Positions 12,475-22,689 of a stretch of 64,000 nt of DNA are shown here, one piece after another. The position numbers and the translations under genes were made by a program. Source of the stretch: Epiperipatus broadwayi (taxonomy: Eukaryota; Onychophora; Udeonychophora; Euonychophora; Peripatidae); contig JAQFVV010000157.1 of assembly GCA_028023455.1 (NCBI GenBank), positions 868,001 to 932,000 on the forward strand, read 5' to 3'. Within the stretch, counting starts at the first letter, position 1. Each line of letters begins with the position of its first letter. The notes under the pieces were generated by a model that did no database searches, had not been told where the DNA came from, and saw only the letters and a list, made by a program, of their open reading frames with translations.

Positions 12475-12766
12475 TGTTTGTTTCTTATCTTTCATAGTTT
12501 TTTCTAAATAAAATACATGTCTCATTCAAAGAATTAATAGAAAGAGCTAACCAAAAAAAACGTAGGCAAACTAAAACTAAACTAAAAAGGACAGATTACA
12601 TAAATTGGGGAAATAATACGCAGCAGCTAATGAAGATAGGGACAATGGGACCAGTAGTCAGTGACCTAATTAAATGTACTGAAGAAAAAAATTATTATTT
12701 AAGTATACAGAGAGTGCCATAAGTTTGATTCACATTGTTTATTATATTATTTATTCACTTTCAAAG

Positions 12767-13741
12767 ATGGAAGAAAAATTAGATAAAGGATTGACTGATG
12801 ATAGTGATGCGCCTTCAACCACCTCCAGTGAACGAGAGATCACTTTCAAAAATCAGATCAATAGGAAAAAGCGCAACAATCAAAGCAGAAAGATGGCTAA
12901 AGACGATCACGACGATCGAGAGACTTTTCATACGATCCTCAGAGAAATGAGAGAAGACAGGAAGCTAATGATGATGATGATGGAAAGGATTTTAAAGCTT
13001 GAGGAAACACGAGGCACCCAAACCAACCCAGAGATTGCAAAGCATCCTCAAGCAATGGACCCTTACAAAGCTCCAAGAGGAGATGATGATCAGACCATAC
13101 CAAAAAAAGTTGTGGACAGCAAAGAAGATGACAGTGAAGAAGATGGATCAAATCAAGAAATGGTGGAAGAAGCTGATTTAAATACAGACAGGGAAAAGGA
13201 AGATGTTCAGACCACTGGTGAAATAAAATCAAAAGTAGAAATGGAACAGGCAATAAACCCCGAAATGAGTCTAAGGAACTTGCAGAGACCATCCCTTATA
13301 TCTTCTGTAGAAATTCAAATTTTTAGGGGTAACCCAGGAGAAAAGCCCATAGATCATCTAGACAGCATTAAAGAATTTTTCCGTCTGCACTCTGTAGCAG
13401 AAAAGGAAAAGGTCATCATAGCCAGCCACTACTTAAGAGAAGCTGCCGAGGCATGGTGGAAGCTATTAAAAAAACCATCTACCACAATTCAAGGGTATGA
13501 AAATGCCATTTTGAAAAAATATTGGAGTGAGGAAAGGCAGGAGGGTATTTTGCATAGACTGAACACACAGAAATATCAAGAAAACTACAGACAGGGATAC
13601 GCAGCCTACTTCATTCAGCAAGTGACCACATTCAAATCCCTCACAGCCTTCAAATACGAGGACCAACACGTCATCCGGACGATCAGACATCATTTACCCC
13701 CATGGATCCAAAGAATCATGCTTGGGATGTGCCCTATGTGA
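12767..13741 (+). CDS. Retrotransposon Gag-like protein
   Basis: The first in-frame ATG is at 12767 (the frame is open from 12725 without an ATG). The first ~190 residues are highly charged (Asp/Glu/Lys) with a Met run, and look disordered. From about residue 195 a capsid-type retrotransposon Gag domain follows: FRGNPGEKP, then SHYLREAAEAWWKLL near residue 229, a YENAILKKYW block and a QG/YFIQQV block. That order is typical of the retrotrans_gag family, which assembles virus-like particles around the element RNA. No Cys-His zinc knuckle is present. The frame meets TGA at 13739-13741 but stays open in the same phase for 46 more codons to TAA at 13880-13882. The stop is therefore either a recent mutation or a readthrough site. 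Flanked by LTRs; no pol follows. Confidence 0.75.
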   Translation: MEEKLDKGLTDDSDAPSTTSSEREITFKNQINRKKRNNQSRKMAKDDHDDRETFHTILREMREDRKLMMMMMERILKLEETRGTQTNPEIAKHPQAMDPYKAPRGDDDQTIPKKVVDSKEDDSEEDGSNQEMVEEADLNTDREKEDVQTTGEIKSKVEMEQAINPEMSLRNLQRPSLISSVEIQIFRGNPGEKPIDHLDSIKEFFRLHSVAEKEKVIIASHYLREAAEAWWKLLKKPSTTIQGYENAILKKYWSEERQEGILHRLNTQKYQENYRQGYAAYFIQQVTTFKSLTAFKYEDQHVIRTIRHHLPPWIQRIMLGMCPM

Positions 13742-14149
13742 CTAGAAAAGACCATAGACTTCTTGACTGCAATAGACTATGGGAATTTGACACCAACTAG
13801 AAAAGACCAAGACTACGACCATTATCAAAAGTTAAAACCATACGTACCACCTGATCCAGGGAAACAACAGTACAAACATTAAATGACAGATATATATATA
13901 TACAGACAACCGACTGACACGACCATAGGGAAAATGAGACTTGATTATCGGACCGATTTGTTATAAGCTTATTATAAGCTAGATAATATTTAAAAGAAAA
14001 TGATCGCAGTGAGACGTGTAATTTTGTAGTTTGTACAGATGATATTATTCACACTCATGCTGTTCTCCCAGAGTCTAACAACTAGTCAAGTACACTTATG
14101 CGAATGTATCACGCATAAGTAAAGAGATTTTTTTTCATTGTTTTTTTTT

Positions 14150-14163
14150 GAAGTGAAAAGAAA
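14150..14163 (+). promoter_or_regulatory. Polypurine tract
   Basis: GAAGTGAAAAGAAA directly abuts the right LTR start (TGAAGC). This is the expected position of the plus-strand primer of an LTR retrotransposon. One T interrupts the purines. Confidence 0.65.
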
Positions 14164-16779
14164 TGAAGCAGTCGGATCTGAGTTCGATCCTAGCTTCATG
14201 ACATCTAGCCATAAGCCCACTTCAAACCCTAGTACTAACCTTAAATTTCCAATGCAATGGGGCTTTATACGTTCAATCCATGCTAATTTCCATAAAGAAT
14301 AACTTATTTCATAAATGTGTATTCAAATAACTAGTTTCAGATTTAAATTGATTAATTTTATTAATAAATTCATGATAGAATTATTCATGATAGAATTATT
14401 CATGAATTTATATGTATTATAACTGCGTGGATTGTGCGTATATATTTGTAAATATTTAAATATATATAATTGTTTGAAAGTTTCATTGCGTCGGGAATGT
14501 TTGATTTTATTTTTAAATAATTTGTTAAAGTTTTATTGATTAAAAGCTACATTCTTTCGATAAGCTTTCAGATTTTCCCTTTCCAAAAACAACAGTTAAA
14601 GTTTTATTAATTAGAAAAAAGATAAGGATTTCCTAATTAAAATCATTTTCTGATTTTAAGAATTCATTTTCTAATTAGAAAATGAATTCAAGTTAATGAG
14701 TTTGAAAGCCTTATCGAAAAAATGTATCTAAAAACATTGATAATGAAAGAAGCGCTAGCCTGAAGGCATCAGAGGGCAGATATATAGCTGTGAAAAGTTT
14801 GGAGAGAAAAAGCCATCTTTGTTGTAGAGAAGTGCAGTACACTCTGTGCATTTTAAATAGTGTTTCGATCATGGTAAGGGGCTAAACGTCAGGAATCTGG
14901 CTATCGGTTCCTGAAGTCCCCTGAAAATCTTCAATGGAGCTGCTGAATCTTTTCCAGACCAATCATGCTGCTAAATTAGTGAAAATTCATTAATATACTG
15001 TTCAAGTAATCGACAAATGGTGCCTACGTTTTTTTACCAACTCGGATGTGTAACCTAAGGATCCAGCCCGGAAGAAATGGGTAATATATTTCCATAATGA
15101 ACCTTAAACTTTCTGGCCAATTCCGAACTTTACTTTACACTCCCTTTAAGAGCTCTTTTCATTCTATAAATGACATAATCTCTCTGTAAACTTACTTTTA
15201 TTTATGCTATTATATCATAATTCTCTCAACTTCTAGTCTTTAACTTTCTCTTTTCTTACTTGGTGTTTCATTTATTATATTATATACATATTTGTTAATT
15301 TATTAATGTTGTTATTTTAATTATATGCCAATAATCTTTCGACTTGATCTCGTTCGTTTTCTTTGGCTTATACAAGTAATATAAACTTAATTCTGATAGT
15401 TAATTCTCATCTATTAGAACTAGATTAATAAAGTTCTATCAATCATCGAGTCGAAAGAAATTATTAATGATTGTTATTTTTATCATTGGCTAATAATAAA
15501 TTATTAGCTCCGTTTTTAATCTATTCCACCGCTATTTTCTCGTTTCACTAATATATATTTATTATTCAAATATAATCTTAAAATGTTTTTTTGCAAAGGG
15601 CCGATAAAGGAATCAAATAAATATATTCTAATTCAACTTTGTTCTTTTCTACTAAGATTCAGGAAGGGCACGATGATTGGGGCATAATTAATATGATTTA
15701 CAAATACTTTAAAATAGTTTTACTTAAAAGCTCATTTGATTTTAATTCATTTGATCAAGTCATCGCGTAGAGCATTCTATATAGGTTTTAGTATTCAAAC
15801 GATGACTATCAAGTCATCATCTTCGAACGATGCTGACGTAGGGCAATCTTCCGCTCCGTTAGGCTCGTCGGTGATCATATTTCTGCTATTTTAAATTATT
15901 GAGGAACAAAGCACTTCCTCTCCTGTTCATATTAGTCAAAGGGCATAAGACTTGTCAGACGCAAACTGCCATAGGACTTCGATTATCGACTAGCTATCGT
16001 CTTCAATTTCATTTTATAGCTCATAATTCATCAGCACCGTTACCTCTCTGTTCCAGTAAAGCCCACTCTGATGCTCATAATTCATGATGAAGTGATTTAA
16101 ATTAAAGTCCAACAAATTCTCCGTTATATCTCAAAATAAGTTTTCTAATAAAGATTAAAGTTATGCCCTAAAATACGTATCTTGATCTTCATGAATGGAT
16201 TTGCGAATGTGAAAATAAATGTCACATTCTTTTGTATAAAATTAGAGTAATAAATTCCTTTACTAATGAATATCTTTATCTGCCTTTTATTTCTTGTGTG
16301 GGGGCATAGACATAGACTTTCAAATATTGCATAATACTTGTTGGCATATAACAAGGACCGCCACTCTTATTATTATTATAAATTCTGTTAAAGGCTAGAG
16401 GTAATTAATATAATCATTATTTAAAATTCAAACAAAACAAATTATTATTATTAAATACTTTCTAAATACACTTGCTTTCTTAGTGCTTAGTTCCTTCATA
16501 ATTATTTTAATGTTAATACTCGCTGTCTGTGTTGGCAACCCGAACATATACATATGATTCGATTTAAAATTATTTTAGTTAGTTTATTATCAGATATTAA
16601 TGTCAGTTCAGGGGTCTCTGATCCTCACCAACCGTTGAGCTAGTTTCTTGGCGCATAGCACTGTGCCGTCGATTTAGATTTCTACTAATCTGAGCTGTTG
16701 AGTTGGATTTGAATTCAGTTTGGTTCAGCTGAGTTTGGATCCGACTTGCAGTTTAGATGGTGGGTTTTCGACTGGTACA
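14164..16779 (+). repeat. 3' LTR (~2.6 kb)
   Basis: It is collinear with the 5' LTR. Differences are scattered substitutions, denser in the first ~130 bp, plus small indels. One indel is a short local duplication of AGAATTATTCATGAT near 14380-14400. The 30-bp palindrome is preserved at 14660-14689. It ends GGTACA at an (AT)n tract. Confidence 0.85.
14660..14689. promoter_or_regulatory. Perfect 30-bp palindrome in 3' LTR
   Basis: Identical to the palindrome at 9046-9075. Confidence 0.6.
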
Positions 16780-16795
16780 ATATATATATATATTG
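16780..16795. repeat. (AT)n target tract at LTR-element right end
   Basis: The AT run begins exactly at the LTR end. The left LTR is preceded by a TATATATAT run. Confidence 0.8.
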
Positions 16796-17000
16796 GATGT
16801 GTTATTTATGTATTATACATAAATTGGGATAATATATGTATGTATAGAATAATTGATGAATATATATATATTTGATATGTATACATATAGATATAAATAT
16901 CTATATATGTAATAAGATTTAAAATGAGTCAATTACAAGGCGATATAATGTTATTTGTTTATAGGATTAATTATTTGTGTTCATGTATTTGTATATACCT

Positions 17001-17085
17001 TATAGTTCTGAAGTAGATTGTTGGTTAATCAAAACTGTCAAATTGATTAATTTTAATAAAATAAGCATTATAAAAGTAATAAGGT
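17001..17085 (+). repeat. Copy of the CTGAAGAAG-hairpin repeat, decayed
   Basis: TATAGTTCTGAAGTAGATTG with TTGGTTAATCAAAAC is the plus-strand family core with the hairpin and GAAAC mutated. GCATTATAAAAAGT follows, as in the 3181 copy. It lies below the Penelope-like RT relic but on the opposite strand, so it need not be that element's own tail. Confidence 0.4.
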
Positions 17086-18399
17086 TTATTTTAACAGTAA
17101 AATAAAATAATTTGCACATATTAAATGCAAAGAAAATATATGCTTTTTGGAAAGAAATGATTTTCAAGAATTAAATTTATGTTGAAGTTTTAAATAGAAA
17201 AAGCATAATTGCTTTTATTAATATTATCAACTTTGAATATCAAGTGGCATTATAATAGTATTTCCAAGATAAAAGATGTCTATTGTTAAAGTAAAACTGA
17301 GGCTCCTATAATAAATTGTTACCAATTTAGTGTTTAATCTATATAATTATAAAATAGGTTCTTCAAAGCTTTAAAATTTTTTTATATTTTTTATTCAAAA
17401 GCCTGATAGTAAAAAGGAGTTAAAAGTGGCATCAGGTGCAAAATTATATTGACCCTACCAGCTTTGAAACCCAATTTCTTATTGATAAAGGCAAAAGCCA
17501 GAAACTGTTCTGATGATGGGCATTAAATTTCATTACCATTTAGTAATAAATGCTTGATTAAGCCTTTAGAAGATGGGTTTAATGTAAAGAGAAGGTAAAT
17601 GCTCTTCAAAATATATTTTGCTGTTGTGTTATGATTCAGTGATGTTTAGTATATAAATTCTAGATTCGAATTCCACTTAACATATTGCAGTATTACATAA
17701 ATACATGAGTATATAATATTAAGCACAAATATACAATTCAGTTTTTATTATTGTTCTACAATAAACCAGAAATAGAATTGAAAGAGAATTCAATTTAAAG
17801 AGTGAATGACATAAAATAAAATAGAATTCTCTATCAAAGTGTAACTAAGCAGATCATTCTTATCATTGTCAGGTATCAAATTCTGTTATTTCCAGGAATC
17901 TGAATGAATTCTTTATAAATGCTTATTTTTTAATGAAATAATAAACAATAATTTAAGTATCATTTTTGAATAATTTATTAGCAAAGGATGTCATTTGAAA
18001 AAAATATACTTTCCAAAAGCACATAACCCAATAATATATATATCTTTTTCTCAGAAAATGTTATCTTGTGCTTTGGATTGAGGGTATTTCTTTTACTTAA
18101 TAAACTAGTGTTGGAGTGTTAATCTTGATTACATATATATGTTAGATATATTATGAAATATATTTCCGGGAATAATCATGTTTAATAAAATAAAATTAAA
18201 ATAAATATACCAACATTTTGATAACACTTATCCTTAACTGGAGTAAAAAAATATAATAATAATCACATGGTTATAGTAGATAAAATTATACCACATGATT
18301 GTTGTATCATGTGGATGTTAAATAGTTTGATTTGTACTTGGCAATATTTTTTATATTCATTTGCTTTAATAAACTTTTCCAGATAGTTGGCAATTTTAT
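17086..18399. other. AT-rich; possibly more Penelope-like element remains
   Basis: No legible domain. It lies downstream of the minus-strand RT relic, where the 3' part of that element would be. Confidence 0.25.
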
Positions 18400-19420
18400 T
18401 GTTTTGTCATGTTTATTAATTCAGTTTTTTTTTAAAAAAAAAATATGTCTATAGCTTCTCTAAATGCTTTATGTGATGGCTAGTTTCCAAAACATGAAGA
18501 ACAAGTGGCTGAAAATGTTGAGAATTTTTTACTGCATTAATGATCATCTCTTCTAGCATTTATATGTTGCTTGCTCCTTCATAAAATATGTAATTGAGTA
18601 CATGCCAAATCAGATTTCATAGACTTCTTGGACTTCTAGAGGGATTACATTCTTAGGATTGATCAGAATGTTATTAATCTTTTTATCAGTAGAGAATGTT
18701 GTTTTTATGTTGTAACAAATGCTATCTGTAATTTCTTTTATATAATAATACATATGCTTATAGAAATATTTACTTTTTGTGAGGGGGAGGGGCTTTTGCT
18801 TTGCACATTGCTTTATTTATAATGATAGTATTGTAACTGTTCATTAATAATTTCACTTATGTGTTTGATCTCTTTTCTCATTGTAGATGTATTTGGAAGT
18901 AAAAATGCTTTTGTAAAAAGTGAATTAGCTATAGAGAATTTTGAGCTGGGTGGTAATAAGATAATGCTTTTAGGTATCTATTAGTATGAGTGTAGATTTT
19001 TTATATATAAAGGATGATAAGATATTATTTTTTGTTTTATAAATCAGATTATCAAGAAAACAGAATCTTCCATTTTTTTCTATTTCCATAGTGAATTTAA
19101 TTTGTGGGTGTAAGTTATTATAATGAATAAAAAAGTCATTCACTTTTTCTTCTCCATGTGACCAAACAACAAATGTGCTGTCATTATGTCTGATCCAGAT
19201 AGTTAGTTTGGATAGTGCTGAGTTTAAAGGTTGTGTTTCAATTTCTTCCATGAATAAATAGGTGAAAACATTAGAAATGGGAATTTTAGCCAATTTATTT
19301 GTGGATAAATTTGAAACAAGCTTTAAACTCATTATTATCCAAATCATCTATCTGGCTCAGATATATCAACAACACATTTGTTGTTTAATCATATCTTAAA
19401 ATATGAAAATAGAATTTTTG
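18400..19420 (-). pseudogene. Penelope-like element reverse transcriptase relic
   Basis: The minus strand is open at 19347-18970. The frame reads NVFTYLFMEEIE (RT 'ANLFMEEFE' block), then WIRHNDSTFVVWSHG at the catalytic position, where the family has a Y-x-DDTF motif (here the Asp pair is damaged). HPQIKFTMEIEKNGRFCFLD follows. Further down (about 18960-18780) a frame resembles the 'HPSSK...LFTKA...EI..I' block that follows RT in these proteins. Near 18650-18580 VYEI and a Gly/Tyr pattern hint at a GIY-YIG endonuclease remnant. Penelope-like elements copy RNA at chromosomal nicks; their terminal repeats often carry hammerhead ribozymes. This copy is inactive through stops and frameshifts, and its ends were not located. 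Confidence 0.8.
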
Positions 19421-20138
19421 TTAATTTTTGATTACACAATAAATATTTGACATGTATAATATTTATAAAAAGTGACAAAAAAAATAACTAAAATGAATTA
19501 TAGTATTTTCAACATATAAAAATGTAAGGAAGGATATCCTTCCATTATTCATTAGCCAAAAAAATTATTATTTTTTATTATATAATTCAAACATGAATAA
19601 TAATTTAATTTAATAATTCAATTTAATATATAAAAGAAGGAGGAATATATTTTTGGCATTCACTAGCAACAAAACAACATTATTTCTTTATCATGCTGCT
19701 CAAAGTTAAATATTAATTCAATTTAACACTATAAAAAAATTTAATTAGTTTTAGAATTTCATCATTGTAGCTTTTAAATGTTCAAGATAAAAGAAAAAAT
19801 AATTTGGTTTCTTAAACATTTTTTTTTTTCTCCTAAAAGACTTTAAATAACAGAAGTGATTTTAATAATCAAAGTTTAATGTAAATTAAATCATCAGTCT
19901 TAACTGTAATCATTTTTGTTAGCACTCCTGTCTCACAAGTATTCAATTCACTCTTGATTTAATGGTAAATTTAAACAGAATATTTTGATCCCCAGATAGG
20001 ATGAGTGCAAAAAAGAAATAGCTATTTTAGCATACAGGCGAGGAATTGTGGAGGACTCCTGAGGTAATAAAATTATAGTTTGCTCTAAAGAGAAGTGCTC
20101 GAATGAATGTATGCTTTTGTACTTGAATAAATGTAGGT
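19421..20138. other. AT-rich, nothing recognised
   Basis: Low-complexity A/T-rich sequence without open frames of note. Confidence 0.4.
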
Positions 20139-20139
20139 T

Positions 20140-20253
20140 TCAGTACGTTAAGCATTGGTGGTCGAGAGGTCAGTACTGCTGCCTTATAAGCAGTTGGTCC
20201 CGGGTTAGTAGGTTCTTTCCCAGCCGATGCTATAAAACATGAAAAAAAAAAAA
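20140..20253 (+). mobile_element. tRNA-derived SINE
   Basis: Pol III A box TGGTCGAGAGG (20159-20169) and B box GGTTCTTTCC (20211-20220) are 41 bp apart. An anticodon-arm-like CTGCT/AGCAG hairpin lies between them. Then come CCGATGCTAT-AAACATG and an oligo(A) tail at 20242-20254. The 3' block GATGCTATGACACATG plus A-tail is shared with the copies at 53856 and 62970. Confidence 0.7.
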
Positions 20254-20949
20254 ACATCCTTCTGAAAATAAGCCTTACATTGTCTTTTGAAGTAAAAAAT
20301 AATATAAGACTCAATCTTATTTTCAGGGAAACACAGTAGTAATTAAAGATTTTCATGAACTTACAAATATAAATATTGAAATAGTATGAGATTTCTTCTT
20401 GTAATAATCTTTATAAAATTTCAGCTATAATGAAACTAGACAAAAACCAATTAAAATTGGCAATTCAAGCTGAAACAAAGCATCAAGTAATTGTATTCGT
20501 TTCACTCCTATTAAGTCAAAAATGGAACTGATTTTACTTTAATAGTTTTAGTCATTATAAGTGTTACATGATTATGTATAACTTTTTAAAGTTTAGTTGT
20601 TTGTGAAAATTCAAAGAAATTATAATGCTTCAAATTTTTATACATTTAGAGTATTTATGTTTATCTTACAATTCTTATATTAGATAGAATATTATGATAA
20701 AAGATATTCCACTTTTGGTTTTAATATCAGTCAGGCAAATACTATTCCTAGTTAAAGGTGTTTTAGCTTAGTGTTTCAATTTTAATGGGTTGTTTTTGGT
20801 TAAATATTAGCTGAAATTTTATCTAGATTATTACATGACAAAATCCTGTTATGTTTTATGTTTATAATCATAAATTGTGAAATTTTTTAAATTAATGTAC
20901 ATAATTCTTTGCAGGTGATCTTTGAGTTGTTCTGAAAATTCAAAGAACA

Positions 20950-21343
20950 CAATTTATCCAAACCACTTAAACACTTTTTAGCAATACTCTTTATTTGTAC
21001 ATATAGATATACCTACATTTCGACTGACCTGCAGTCTTCTTCAGAGCCAGTTTATTTTAGTCTCTTAAGAAACCAGTTTATTTTAGTCTCTTTAAAAAAA
21101 TGTTTTTTTTAAGAGACTAAAATAAACTGGCTCTGACGAAGACTGCAGGTAAATCAAAACGTAGGTCTATGTATGTGTACAAATAAAGAGTTTTGCTAAA
21201 AAGTGTTGAAGTGGTTTGGATAAAAAAATTAGACTAAAATAAACTGGCTCTGAAGAAGACTGTAGGTCAGTCGAAACTTAGGTGTATGTATATGTACAAA
21301 TAAAGAGTTTTGCTAAAAAGTGTTTGAAGTGGTTTGGATAAAT
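20950..21343. repeat. Inverted/tandem triplet of a hairpin-bearing repeat
   Basis: Copy 1 (minus, 20950-21092) faces copy 2 (plus, ~21103-21224), and copy 3 (plus, ~21232-21343) follows in tandem. Shared order in sense: ACTAAAATAAACTGGCT, CTGAAGA, hairpin GACUG-loop-CAGUC, GAAAC, GTACAAATAAAGAG, TTTGCTAAAAAGTG, AAGTGGTTTGGATAAA. In copies 1 and 3 the CTGAAGA core, 5-bp hairpin and GAAA are intact. In copy 2 the hairpin and GAAA are mutated. The core mimics the CUGANGA-stem II-GAAA half of a hammerhead ribozyme, but I could not find a stem I/stem III pair, so self-cleavage is unlikely as it stands. It is probably the terminal part of a Penelope-like element. Confidence 0.65.
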
Positions 21344-21344
21344 T

Positions 21345-22680
21345 GTAGTTATAGGATATTACAGCAAAATAAAGAAATGTGTGATTTTGGTAAAATTCAA
21401 AGAAGTTATTACATTTCAAACTTTCATAAATACAAATTATGTATGCCTGATTTAACAACTTTTATTCGTTTAGAATGTTAAGCTAAAGGCAGTTTTACTC
21501 AAATACTGTTATTAGATGGAGGAGTTCAATTTAATAAATAGTTTCTGGTTACATTGTAACTGAAATTTTAGCTGAATTACTACATGATAAAATATTATAT
21601 TTCATTGCTAGCATCTATAAATCCATGTCAGTCTTAAATTAATGTATTCATATGTATACTGTTCTTAAAATGTAAAAATATATTTAAAATAATAATGACT
21701 GTTATTTATATTTTTTTTCTTTTGAGAAATTTTTATTGGTTTTTAATATTATATTTTAATTTTAAAAAAATCAAAGAAAACAATTTTTAATGATTATTTT
21801 TAATAATAATTACTTACTTTTTTGTCGTAAAGAAAAAAAAAATTTCATAGAGTAAATCCACAATATTAAAAATGTTTATCCCATTGTTGTTTATATTAAG
21901 AATTTAAATATATTAAAGTTTCAGAATTTTAAAGATTATAAACTTCAGAATAATTTCACATAATAAAAAGCTAAAATAAATTGTTTATAAAAGGAGTATA
22001 CGTGTTTAGCTGTGATGATCAAATATTGTTGCTTAAAATATTGTATTGCATACTAGACATCACATGATCACCATTCTTTACGTGTATGCAATCTGTTAAC
22101 AGTGAAGCATAATTCTCCATACAGTAGCGCCACTCATTGCAAGCCAGAGTTATCACACTGTTCTCAGATTCAAGACTTCTCACTGATGAGAGCAACAAGC
22201 TAGAAAGTAGTCTGTGGATATTGTATGAGTAGGCACTGGATCGGGATTTTATGCATAAATCTTTTTGCATTCATTGATTACTCTGGCTTGCATGAGTAGC
22301 ATTTCTATATGGATAGTTATTCAATCTGTTTAGAATATATATATATATCAATAACACTATAACCAACTTGGAAAAGTAATTAAATAACTAATCAATAATT
22401 TTCAAGGAAATCACATTTATGCAAATGGAAACTTCTATTGGTAAACAAAATGGATACACTGCCTTCTCTAATAACAGAATTGGATCTTTATTTTCAAAAT
22501 TGGGAGTAATAATCTATTGTTATAGAACTCCGATTTTGTCCAATAATTCAATTATTAAAATTTTTCTTCTATCAACAATGTATCAATTATTTCATGCTTT
22601 GAAGCTAGATATTAATCACCATCAATATCATTTTCAACCATTGTAAATCAATTGTAGATTGAATATCCAAATTTTTTTTT
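21345..22680. other. AT-rich, nothing recognised
   Basis: Two open frames (22019-22270 minus, 22419-22646 plus) have no family motif and look like chance frames. Confidence 0.35.
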
Positions 22681-22689
22681 TTTTTTATG

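Larger units (their letters stand above)
8565..16779 (+). mobile_element. Non-autonomous LTR retrotransposon encoding only Gag (TR-GAG type)
   Basis: Two direct repeats of ~2.62 kb (8565-11189 and 14164-16779) bracket a 2,974-bp internal region. The LTRs start TGAAGCAGTC and end GGTATA (left) or GGTACA (right). Immediately after the left LTR comes TGGTTATG, placed as a primer-binding site. A purine-rich tract, GAAGTGAAAAGAAA, abuts the right LTR. The only recognisable gene is a Gag-like frame; protease, RT/RNase H and integrase are all missing. Flanks are (AT)n on both sides, so an ATAT target duplication is compatible but not diagnostic. Small differences and indels between the LTRs mean the insertion is not brand new but still far younger than most LINEs here. 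Mobility would need proteins in trans. Confidence 0.85.

Noticed and set aside
12939-13292. 117-codon minus-strand frame rich in Leu/Ser
   Set aside because: Antisense shadow of the acidic Gag N-terminus.
8565-16779. Simple segmental tandem duplication instead of LTRs
   Set aside because: TGG directly after the left repeat, a polypurine tract directly before the right one, TG...CA-type ends and a Gag frame between favour an LTR element.
20140-20225. A functional tRNA gene
   Set aside because: The acceptor stem does not pair, the anticodon loop is abnormal, and an A-tail follows; it is a SINE.
20027-20356. 109-codon minus-strand frame
   Set aside because: It is the antisense of the SINE and its flanks.
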